Assembly: GCA_015179125.1 (NCBI GenBank)
Contig: WHVA01000042.1
Coordinates: forward strand, 1-64,000
DNA length: 64,000 nt
Origin: Gautieria morchelliformis
Lineage: Eukaryota; Basidiomycota; Agaricomycetes; Gomphales; Gomphaceae
Direction: 5' to 3'
Shown: piece by piece, positions 54,807 to 64,000 of the stretch
Position numbering within the stretch: the stretch's first letter is position 1
Layout of the letters: every line of letters starts with the position of its first letter
Program-made: the position numbers and the translations under genes
Notes under the pieces: model-generated
The model's input: the letters and a program-made list of their open reading frames with translations, nothing else
Databases searched by the model: none
Told to the model about the DNA's origin: nothing

Positions 54807-57580
54807 CTCGCCTCGTGGTTCACCGGTATTGTTTGTTCGCAAAAAAGATGGTTCACTTCGGTTGTGTGTCAACTTCCGAGGTTTAAACAAGATTTTGAAA
54901 AAAGATCGGTATCCATTGCCATTGATTGCTGACTTACTTGATGCTCCAAAGAATGCTCGCATCTATACGAAGATTGACCCTCGTCACGCTTACCACCTCG
55001 TACGGGTGGCCAAGGGTGACGAATGGAAAACCGCCTTCAGGACTCGCTATGGGTCTTTTGAATGGTTGGTTATGCCATTTGGTCTCACTAACGGCCCCGC
55101 TGCTTTCCAGAGATTCATGAACGAGATTTTCGCCGACCTTTTGGACGTTTGTGTGGTGGTATACTTGGATGACATTCTAATCTATTCCGGTGACCCCTCC
55201 AAACATGTTGAACATGTCAAGGAAGTCCTGCAACGACTGCAACTCAACAACCTCTTCGCCAAAGAGGACAAATCCAAGTTTCATCATGATTCGGTTGAAT
55301 TCCTCGGCTACATACTCTCTCCCGAGGGCCTCACTATGGCGGACGACAAGGTCAAGGTCATTCAAGACTGGCCTGAACCTCACAAAGTTTGTGACATCCA
55401 GTCCTTCCTCGGCTTCGCCAACTTCTACCAACGTTTCATTCACAACTACTCTGACATCACCATTCCCTTGACCTGGCTTACCCGCAAGGGCACCCCCTGG
55501 AACTTTTCCGAGGACTGTCGACAAGCCTTCAACTTGTTGAAAAAGGCGTTCACCACTGCTCCTATCCTTACCCACTGGATTCCTGATCTCCCACTAATCG
55601 TAGAGACTGATGCTTCAGACTATGCCTTAGCGGCAATCCTATCATTACGAACCTCGGAAGGTGAACTTCACCCGGTCGCTTTCCACTCCCACACATTCAC
55701 CTATACCTAACTCAACTACAATGTTCACGACAAGGAGCTACTGGCGATCTTTGAAGCCTTTCAATGCTGGCGACACTACCTCGAGGGTTCTGGTGACCCT
55801 GTCGACGTTATCACCGATCACAAGAACCTCGAATACTTTTCAACAACGAAGCTCTTAACCCGTCGACAAGCTCGGTGGTCAGAATACATCTCCCAATTCA
55901 ACCTCGCCATCCCTTTCCAACCTGGTCGCCTCAAAATGAAGCCTGACTCTCACTAGACGATGGAATGTCTACCTTAAAGAGGGGAATAGCGACTATGCCA
56001 CCATAAACCCACAGAACCTACAGCCAGTGTTTACTCAACACCAGTTGGCATTGTCCCTTAGAGCTACTAACCTCGCTCCCGTCGTACTCCGAGCTGCTTC
56101 GCTGCTTGATACTGAGCAGATCCGAGCTGACATACTAGCGAACCTCCCCTCGGACCCCATAGCCAAGTCGCACCTTGGCTTGGTTGATGACCTGAGGTGG
56201 ACCACAGACCCCGAGGGTTTGCTCAAGCTCGACAACCGAACCTATGTTCCAGCGGCACATGACCTTCGACTTCGCATCCTGCAATACAAGCAGGACCACA
56301 TTCTCTCGGGACACTTCGGGGTCAACAAGACCTTGGAGTTGATCCGATGAGATTACACTTGGCCAGGGATTAGATCCTTTGTCAAGGAGTATTGCAAGAC
56401 TTGCACCACTTGTATGTGAAGCAAGCCACAACATCACAAGCCCTATGGTCTCCTCAAAGAACTCCCCCTTCCCGAGAAGCCTTGGAATTCCATCTCTATG
56501 GATTTCATTGAGCAGCTCCCACCTTCATCTGAGTTCACCTCCATACTAGTGATTGTTGACTGCTTCACTAAGCAGGTTATCTTCATCCCAACCGCAGGCA
56601 AGATAACCTCACAAGAGCTCGCTCACCTCTTCGTCCTTCATGTCTTTTCCAAGCATGGAGTCCCCTCACACGTCACCTTGGATAGGGGTTCTGAGTTCGT
56701 CTCGCACTTCTGGCATTCTCTAGGGAAAGCCTTGGACATGCGGTTGCATTTCACCTGGGGATATCATCCCGAGGGTGACGGTCAGACCGAGCGTGCTAAC
56801 CAGACCCTGGAACAGTACCTCAGGATCTACTGCAACTATCAGCAGTCCAACTCGGGTTCGCTCCTCCCCATAGCCGAGTTCGCTTACAACAATGTGCCTA
56901 GTGCAACCACTTGTATATCCCCGTTATTTGCTAACAAGGGTTACCACCCGAACCTCACGGTTCACCCCGAGCGCAACCTCACCTCGGCACGAGCTTGAGA
57001 CTTCGTGGTTGACCTGGACGAGCTTCACCAAGAACTTCGCCGCACCATCTTCGAGGCTCAAATTACCTACCAAGCCTCAGCCGATGTTCGTCGCAAACCC
57101 ACCCCTGATTTCCAAGTAGGATCCCTCGCCTTTGTAAAAGCACAGTACTTCAGAACCACTCGGCCCACTAAGAAACTCGCCGAGAAGTTTTTGGGTCCTT
57201 TTGAGATCATTTCCCGAGCGGGTACTCAGGCCTTCACCCTTCGACTTCCAGAACACATGCATTCAGTCCATCCAGTATTCCACGTATCCATGCTCGAACC
57301 AGCCTTGCCCAACACCATCCCGAACCAAGTTCAGCCTCCTCCGCCCCCAGTCGTCATCAACGGTGAGCGTGAGTTCGAAGTCTCGGAAATCCTTGACTCG
57401 AAGATCGATAATAGACGGAAGAGCTGCAAGCTGCTTTATCTCGTTAGGTGGACTGGTTATGAAGGTACTGACGAAGAAACCTTGTGGATCCTCGCTTCTG
57501 AACTTGATCATGCCTCGGAGCTGGTCACTGATTTCCACGAGTCTTATCCGGGCAAGCCGGGACCTTTGCCTGCTCTATGA
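54807..57580 (+). pseudogene. pol: F1 Pol: RT, RNase H, integrase, chromodomain
   Basis: RT (FVRKKDGSLRLCVNFR, GLTNGPAAFQ, VVYLDDILIYS) is open to 55710, where TAA replaces a sense codon before [14 protein letters not shown] 2-bp loss near 55952 shifts the frame. The integrase carries TGA at 56348-56350, 56417-56419 and 56996-56998, each where CGA is expected. The DDE core is MDFIEQLP, LDRGSEF and HPEGDGQTERANQ. The C-terminal domain (FLGPFEIISRAG, HSVHPVFHVSML) is followed by a chromodomain (EVSEILDSKI..., LVRWTGYEGTDEETLW) and a stop at 57578-57580. Confidence 0.85.
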
Positions 57581-57717
57581 TCATTCCTTTTAATCCCATG
57601 ACTTCCCAGTAGTTAGATAACAAAATCCCCTCGCAATCGAACAAAACAGAACAATCAATAAAATCCAAGAAAAATTCCATTATCCCATTACTAGTTTACT
57701 CCAACATTGTAAGAACC
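57581..57717. other. F1 3' untranslated segment
   Basis: AT-rich, with no polypurine tract directly before the LTR, unlike the family-1 elements. Confidence 0.4.
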
Positions 57718-58243
57718 CGGCTTTTGGCCAGTTACTTACCGGTATAACCTTTCTTCCGAGCCCGAGCCTTGTGATACTCGTGCCCGAGTACTTATAATGC
57801 TTATCCTGCGCCTGAGCCCAAGCCTGAGCTAGAACTCATATCCGACCTTGATCCCATGCCCGTATCCCCTTAGTTACTGATTCCGCTCCATCACACATCA
57901 TTCGTATATTACCTCGCCCTGACCTCGCCCCCCCCCTGACCTCCCCTAATATGCTCGCCCCTGACTCGTACCCTCGCTCGTATATAAACCCCCTTGTATG
58001 CATCCCTACTCCTCAGTCTGAAAATCAACTATCGTATACTTTGATCCTTAGTTAGTTTCTAAGCCTCGCCTCTTATTTGTTTGCCTCCGAAGTTGGGACT
58101 CGTGCGTAGGGTCGGCGCAGCACATAAGCTGAAGCCTGGTCCCTCTCCTACTTCCCTATCAAAACCTCGCCCTGTAACCTCGGACCTTGCCTCGGGTTCC
58201 GCTCCCGAGCTCGGTCAACCTTACGAAGGATCGTATCATAACA
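57718..58243 (+). repeat. LTR shared by F1 (3') and F2 (5')
   Basis: 526 bp, TGTAAGAACC to CATAACA. Internal sequence of the family starts again at 58244 (GTATTTTCAGACTGC), so one LTR separates two elements in tandem. Confidence 0.88.
57981..58025 (+). promoter_or_regulatory. LTR promoter of the F family: TATA box and self-primer
   Basis: TATATAAA at 57981. CAGTCTGAAAAT at 58014-58025 starts 33-34 nt later and is complementary to the site after the LTR (58246 onward). Confidence 0.6.
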
Positions 58244-58287
58244 GTATTTTCAGACTGCTTACACCCTACGTATCCCTTTTCTTCACT

Positions 58288-58448
58288 ATGTCCATGATGA
58301 CTCGTTCCCGCACCCTTCGGGGTATCTCAGAACAACGATGTTTCTCGGAAGCCCCCAACGATTCACCACCGTCCCTGGGGATACCGCTCGCAGACCCCAC
58401 CGAGCCTAGTAACAAAGGCAAAGGTAGGGCTAACCCCGGTGACCCGTC
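58288..58448 (+). pseudogene. gag: F2 Gag N-terminus
   Basis: ATG at 58288 (MSMMTRSRTLRGISEQRCFSE). It keeps CGA where F1 has TGA. It runs to the CCGTC duplication at the G insertion. Confidence 0.75.
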
Positions 58449-61055
58449 TGTATGGGATCCTGCTTTGCCGGTCAAATAGGAGAACTTCCATGTATTTTCG
58501 AAATAGTGACCTTAAAATATAGCATACTGGTATTGCTATCATTGGGGATGAACTATTTAACTTCCTCTAATTTCCTACCATTTTGTCGCCATTTTTAATG
58601 AAGTCTTTGGCTCAAAACACTTCTATTCTGTTGCAGCAGAGTTATGAATCCACATGTATCCACAACTCTGCTTATTCAAACTCCGAAGCGCGCGAGCCCG
58701 AACTCGAGCTGCCAACCTACCGGTTCGGACTCAGCACTCTGGAAATAGCAATTTATTCCCAAGCCTCCACAACACAGTTTGTGCAATACAAACTCAGCCC
58801 AACCTATGCTACCATAGCAACAAGGCTATGCTAGGCTGTGCTGTGCCATGACTACACTCCTAAAATAGAATTAGGGTCATGACTCCTGCATGACTCAGAG
58901 CCTGGCTCGGCACGTGACTCATGCTCGGACTCTGGCGTATCATTGGCTGAGAGGCCTCTTACCAATGAAAGGCTGTGTTGAGCTAATCCTCTTTAAGAAT
59001 AAGGGTGTATCTTATTCTTAGATGTGACTCATGCCTGACTCACTACCCCATTTCTGCATGACTCACCCCCTAATCGTGGGCTGCGATTGGTCAGCACAAG
59101 TTCTGACTCATTACCCTTTTTCACTCTGACTCACTCCCTAATCGTGAACCGCGATTGGCCAACACATGCTCTGACTCACTACCCTATTTCTCTCTGACTC
59201 ACTACCCCATTTCTTTGTGACTCAGTGCATGACTCACACCCAAATCGTGAACTGCGATTGGCCAACACATTCTCTGACTCACTACCCTTTTTCTCAATGA
59301 CTCACTACCCTATTTTTTCGTGACTCATTCTAGTCTATTAATAGATGGTAGTGTCATGACCGGTTTATTTCTCCTACCGCACTACCTCCATGTTCCCCCT
59401 CGTCACTCCCTAGCATCTTCGCCAGAGTTCGCCACACCTACCAACCACTCCTCCTCTATGTCCACTCTACTCGCTGTTTGCCCCATCCTCCGAACCGCTA
59501 TTCGCTGCTCGCACATTTCGCCAGCAGGCACGCCATCAAATATGATCGATACCATTCACCCGGCATGATGGTTCATCATTAGCCCCATCATCTTCTTAAT
59601 CCAACCCCATTGGGTGTTCGTATGGCCAAAGTGTGTTCGCAGGGCGTTCCTTCCATAGGTCGTGTGGGATCAACCCAGTAAACGAAGGGTCCGTGCAGGG
59701 TAGCATGTATGTGGGTCCCAAGACATGGTTTTGTCCATAAGTGCCTTCGCCCCCTTTTACTCTCCGTCGTTTCATGTTCGCATTCTTCCCTCACTCTATC
59801 GTATGTTTATTCCATCTAATTAGTATCATGACTGCACACCCCTATCCGGCCCTAACTCACGACGGCCTCTTTCCTATTCGCTAATACCTTGCGAGCATTC
59901 GATATAAGTAGTTTACATTCGCATGTATATTCCCCAGTTCAATTATCATACGTCGTCCATCTTGTGCAAACTTGACCTCGCTGTGATCATCGTCTTGAGC
60001 CTCTCCTTGAAGATTTCTATCTTCGACCAGCCAAGGACTTAGGCATCACTGGTGAGTTCTCATACTTCATCTTCGTTACCTTAGCCTTCGAACTACTTTC
60101 TGTGCTGTTGGCGAAGGGCTCTGAAGGAGCACCTTCGCCAGCGAAGGGACCGTCGAAACTTAGACAGCCCTTCCGCGATATCTTGCACGTTACGTCGTCA
60201 AGTGCTGCGAGCTATTTCGCTACAACTGTAGATAGGGCGAGCCCCGTTCGGGCAACCCTCTTGTTTCGTGAACATTCATCGGTTCACTTATTCACTGAAC
60301 GGCATACTTATTCGCACAAGTTATTCAGGCATTCTCTGTGTTCACTAATACACGATATTAACGCCTAAAAACCAATCTTGACAGGTAGATACAATATAAA
60401 AGGAGGCCTTACTGCCCACCTTTCATCAGCCAATACATCATCATCTACTATCCACGTACCTCGTGTGACTTGCCAAGCTTGCACAGCTTACTAAGCTGCT
60501 AACCCCAGCTAGGGTTATTACACTTACTTAGTGTATTAATTCTCAGTTAAGTAGTTGCATTTCTACTTAGCCACCCAGACTAACACTCCAGGTGAAATTC
60601 TGCAGAGTGAGTCTGACAATCAATTTCCTTGTCAATTAGCTCTCCAATACCCGAGACGAACTGATCAGTGACTTTCCTGTTCAGTGACTTTCACAAGTCA
60701 CTTCTTAAACCCTAGTCGCTCGTTTATTGCAGTGCATTGACGTTAATCGGGTCAGTCCACTTACAAACTCTCCTGTGAAGCCATTCCTATCTTTTTGGAA
60801 TACTTGGACCCCAATAGTCGTCCTCGAACATACAGACTTTTAGTTTATTGTTCAGTGCTGCTAAGAAACGTATTGCCTTCCATCCGTATTAACTTGGACT
60901 AGTTCTTACGCGGATTGCAACCAAGGTACAAATATTAAATTATTTCCGGAGTTGTGCTGCAGCATTGTTTGATATTCTTTGAGTTTCGTATACGACACGT
61001 TCTGATAGACCAAAGTGTTAGCTCTGACACCAAAGTCTTGAAGGGTTCCAAAACA
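58449..61055. mobile_element. Element G: 2.6-kb LTR-like, non-coding insertion
   Basis: 2607 bp, TGTATGGG to CCAAAACA, flanked by the duplication CCGTC (58444-58448 and 61056-61060). No ORF with recognisable features. A TATA box (TATAAAA at 60395) and a T/C-rich stretch follow in plus orientation. TG...CA ends and a 5-bp duplication fit a very long solo LTR. A non-autonomous LARD-type element is the alternative, but I found no pair of direct terminal repeats. Confidence 0.65.
58891..59327. promoter_or_regulatory. Cluster of 14 TGACTCA motifs in element G
   Basis: Fourteen exact TGACTCA heptamers (the Gcn4/AP-1 bZIP site) occur in 437 bp, at 58891, 58915, 59025, 59038, 59059, 59104, 59127, 59172, 59195, 59218, 59230, 59275, 59298 and 59321. 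They are mixed with three GCGATTGG (CCAAT-type) motifs that sit in AATCG...CGATT inverted repeats. The block is built of imperfect repeats of a TGACTCACTACCC unit. Confidence 0.8.
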
Positions 61056-61408
61056 CCGTCAGGTGATCCAGGTGATGGCTCTGGAGGTTCCGACAACGAT
61101 CGGGACCTCCCCAACCTGCCACCCAAGGACCTCAGTGACCTCGAGGACAACAAGCTGATGCATCGAGTGTTCATCAAGCTCGCGAAACCTCGCGAGTCCA
61201 AAGCGCGGGCCAAGGTCAAGGAACCGGATAGTTATGACGGTACTGACCAGGCGAAGCTTCGCACCTTCTTCCTCCATGCATACTCAACTTCCGAGATCGC
61301 CCCTCAGCCTTCAAAACTGGGGCCTCGAAGGTACAGTACGCTATTTCTTACCTGTCTGATTCAGCTCTACAGTACTTTGAACCGGCGATCCTCGGCGAAG
61401 TCCAACCC
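61056..61408 (+). pseudogene. gag: F2 Gag, middle part
   Basis: Resumes at CCGTCAGGTGATCC after element G, with the acidic DNDRDLPNLPP region and LMHRVFIKLAKP. Small deletions relative to F1 near 61277 and 61314 shift the frame. It ends at the AACCC duplication where E2 is inserted. Confidence 0.75.
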
Positions 61409-62478
61409 TTTTAGATTAAAATGTTAATTAGTGCCTTTTTATCAAATGAAATCTGTTGCTTAGTGGTTGAAACCACTATATTCGCCTCCCCTCTGTGTGC
61501 TGACTAAGCTCTTCGGGGTGCGTACAACACTGATGAATGAGGGTCACGTGACCGTGTCGTCAGAAGAACAGTGTCGATCCAAGGGATAGTCAAATCAAAA
61601 GCGTTTGCTTTTAAGCTAGTATAGAGTAAACAGTGATAGTAGACTCTCAACGAAGATTTGGAATAAACTGTTAAGAACTGAGCTCTGTAACTATCAAACA
61701 AGATTACAGCAATTTCAGGAGGCAGAAAAAATCGATTCTGGATAATTTTGTTCATACATTCGTGCTAGCTATTTATACTATTTTAGTAGTAAGTACTAGT
61801 ACTCAAGATACTAGATAAATGGGTCGGGAAGGCTGTTTGTAACTAGGGAGTGACTAATTAATAGTCATAATGTCATGGGGTGATGGGGATGATGTTAGGA
61901 TTCTCTGGGCTTTGGAGCAAGGGTCTATACCTAGTATACAAAGCCCCTGTCAACATAATACTGAGATAATAGCCAGTGAGACGTGTCATGGAGCTAGAAT
62001 AGAGAATGATACTATATTTGCCCTGCCTAGCATAAATGCTAGGCTTGGAGATGGGGCCGCTGTCTCTGTGCCTCTCTTGTGTGGCAGCTGATTGAGTATA
62101 TGTGTTGCAGATGACTTTCTCAGGTCACTCCACAACACCCTGTACCCCTGCGCAGTCTACTATTCTCTGCGGCGTTTGGTGCCCGTACCCCTCGGTACCT
62201 ATGGCCTGGCACCTGTCGACGTCATGGCTGATACCATCACCCGATAGGCGCGCCGTCCCTGATCGACCGCACGTGGCCGACGCTCGAACTCCTGTATACT
62301 ACCCGATCTATGGGTAATATAGCGTGTCGTAAGATTCGTGTGATCGTCGTTTGCGCCGATGTCTATCGTGAATGTAGTTTGTGTTTCTTTTGATTTTTTT
62401 TTGATTTTTTCTCTTCTTTTTTTTATTAGTTTCTTTTTATATAAATGATTTGAGTAAGATAATTGCGTTTATCACAAC
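61409..62478 (-). mobile_element. E-family non-autonomous element, copy E2
   Basis: 1070 bp, TGTTGTGATAAACGC to TCTAAAA on the minus strand, flanked by the duplication AACCC (61404-61408 and 62479-62483). F1 shows the uninterrupted gag sequence (CCAACCCGAGCC). TATAAAT (61777 to 61771) lies 701 bp in. T-rich tracts are near 62394-62440. Confidence 0.82.
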
Positions 62479-63204
62479 AAACCCGAGCCAGATTGGCTCG
62501 AGGACTGGGACAGCTTCAAGGCCGAGCTTGAGCTCAACTTCGGCCCCTACGACAACGCTGCCCAAGCCGAGATCGACCTCAAGAAAATCGTTATGAAGGA
62601 GCACCACAAGGCCACGCGATTCTTTATCGACTTTGCCCGAGCGTCGACTCGGACTCAGTGGAACGATGCGGCCCTCCGACACTTCGCCTACAAGGGCTTG
62701 GCCAAACGAATCAAGGATGACTTACTTCACTTTCCTCGATTCCGCAGCCTCGCCGAGCTTAGGAACTTCGCACTGGAATGTGACAGCCGTTACTGGGAGC
62801 ATAAGGAATATGACGCTATGATCAATGGTCGCAGCTCCCAGCCTGCACACGCCGCTAATCAGTCCAGCAGCAATGCCACTAACAACAACCAGTCTTCCAG
62901 CGGTTCCAATAACAACAAGAACCGCAACAAGACCAACAACAACGGCAAGGGTTCCAACAACAACTCTTTGAACAACAAAAGCCAGCCTGACATATCGAGC
63001 AAGCTCGGGAAGGACGGCAAACTACTTCCCGAGGAACGCCAACGTTGGGTCGACCAGGGCCTTTGTCTGCTTTGTGGCACCAAAGGCCACATCGTCAAGG
63101 ACTGCCCGAAGAACAAGTCTACCAACGGTAGCGGTTCTAAAGGTTGGGCAGGGAAGACCCCTAACGAGGGGACTTTGGCCTCCATTACAGAGGTGAAAAA
63201 ATAG
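62479..63204 (+). pseudogene. gag: F2 Gag, C-terminal part
   Basis: Continues DWLEDWDSFKAELELN... through FFIDFARASTRTQW, the Asn/Ser-rich spacer and the CLLCGTKGHIVKDC knuckle to a stop at 63202-63204, in the same position as in F1. Confidence 0.8.
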
Positions 63205-64000
63205 GTAGCAACCTCGGAACCACATGATCCGAGGATTGCGGTAACCTCACCCGTGTGCTCAGACTCAGTGACACTTCTCAATAATTGTCCAAAGATTCAC
63301 TTAATGTAGATCTAACCTCGCCTTCGCTTCCCGACGTCTCTTTTGTTGCATTAGTTGACTGCGGGTCTTCCGATTGTTTTATTGAATCCAGATTTGTCCA
63401 GAAGTACTCTATGCCTGCTTATCCTGTCTCTCCTATACCCTTGAAACTATTTGACGGTAGTACTAACACTACCATTACCCAAGCTCTAGACCTCTGTATC
63501 TGCTTTCCAACCGGCAAACAACAATGCGTTACCTTCTACGTAACCTCGCTCGACTTGACCTGCTCGGTGGCACTTGGCCACAACTGGCTCACCCACTACA
63601 ATCCGTCGATTGACTGGGTATTGGGCAGTATTACTTTCAAGACCATCGATTTGACTACGACTCCAGCGACCATGGCGATTTCAGCTCGCTCAGCTTCGGC
63701 TACGACTTCGACTTCGCCTACGGCATCTTCGCCCCCACCTTCGACCTCACCTCAGAACCCGCCTCAGAACCCGCCTCCGAAGTTGCAAGCACCCCTCATT
63801 TCCCTAATCAATGCACCCGCTTTCATGCGCACATCCAGATTAGAAGGATCCGAAGTGTTTCAGCTCAATCTGGCTTCGCCTGAGCTCCTCGCCTGAGGGG
63901 CAACATCGGGAGAAAGCTCTCCCGAGCTTTCTGAGAACGTTAAGAAACATGTTCCCGAAGTATATCACAAATTTGCAGATGTGTTCAGCAAAGCACGCAC
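63205..64000 (+). pseudogene. pol: F2 Pol, protease (continues beyond the window)
   Basis: In the -1 frame after gag. TGA at 63225-63227 replaces the CGA of F1, and the sequence near 63283-63292 is altered. Protease ALVDCGSSDCF and LGHNWLTHYNPSIDW are clear. A Pro/Ser-rich spacer follows, then a stop in LASPELLA near 63894. The RT N-terminus (ENVKKHVPEVYHKF) continues to the edge in another frame. Confidence 0.75.

Larger units (their letters stand above)
50940..58243 (+). mobile_element. Gypsy element F1 (family-2 chromovirus)
   Basis: LTR, self-primer site, gag, protease, RT, RNase H, integrase, chromodomain, LTR. After removing a MITE-like insertion and a solo Copia LTR the length is about 6.17 kb. 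Many stops, most of them CGA to TGA, make it inactive. The right LTR (57718-58243) is also the left LTR of F2. The sequence before that LTR is not purine-rich, so F1's original 3' end may have been replaced. Confidence 0.85.
57718..64000 (+). mobile_element. Gypsy element F2 (family-2), continues off the right edge
   Basis: Same family and orientation as F1. Gag is split by element G (58449-61055) and by E2 (61409-62478). Protease is reached before the window ends. It is less CpG-decayed than F1 at several shared codons, but has its own frameshifts and at least one TGA (63225-63227). Confidence 0.85.

Noticed and set aside
58680-58745. tRNA gene or tRNA-derived SINE head
   Set aside because: GGTTCGGACTC resembles a B box, but no A box, cloverleaf or short repeat tail is present.

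Overview
This window looks like a filamentous basidiomycete genome, probably an agaricomycete. The host genes carry several introns of about 50 nt with GT..AG borders. They include a nuclear poly(A)-binding protein of the Pab2/PABPN1 type, a Zn2Cys6 fungal-domain regulator, mitochondrial bL19 and an ACAD10/11-type dehydrogenase. Everything else is nested transposons, mostly Ty3/Gypsy chromoviruses, with Copia LTRs, two broken RNase-H-type LINEs and several short non-autonomous families. I did not identify the species.

Layout. (1) 1-14976 is a nest in LINE-2. An LTR and gypsy element A are inserted in the LINE, element B is inserted in A's pol, a solo LTR sits in B, and a Copia element sits in the outermost LTR. 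Matching 5-bp target-site duplications (AAGGT for B, CTGAT for A) and the LINE reading frame show that 1381-6951 was inverted by recombination between two oppositely oriented LTRs. (2) 15000-17000 is low-complexity DNA followed by an imperfect inverted duplication of an unrecognised gene-like sequence with a hairpin at its centre. (3) 17578-30307 is a host gene island: an Ivy1/I-BAR-like protein, mitochondrial bL19 and Pab2 on the minus strand, then a Zn2Cys6 regulator sharing a 164-bp divergent promoter with Pab2, an acyl-CoA dehydrogenase, a small hypothetical gene and a degenerate CK1-like kinase gene on the plus strand. (4) 31414-48660 is a second nest. LINE-1 (minus, poly-A tail at 33124) is split by gypsy element D (36534-47908, TSD GTCTG). 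D contains element C, an E-family insertion, a deletion at the C/D border, and an extra ORF between integrase/chromodomain and the 3' LTR. (5) 50940-64000 holds two tandem copies (F1, F2) of another chromovirus family sharing one LTR. They are interrupted by a MITE-like element, a solo Copia LTR, a 2.6-kb LTR-like element G carrying 14 TGACTCA motifs, and a third E-family copy.

Element biology. Families A/B and F both show the Tf1/sushi self-priming signature: sequence about 33 nt after the TATA box is complementary over 10-12 nt to sequence at or 2 nt from the LTR end. In both families pol lies in the -1 frame relative to gag. Element A is young (its LTRs differ by about two substitutions and one indel) and is broken only by B. 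F1, F2, D and LINE-1 are older and carry many CGA-to-TGA stops, a CpG-decay signature. The best candidates for something undescribed are the E family, element G with its TGACTCA cluster, and ORF3 of element D with its A_AAA_AAG heptamer.
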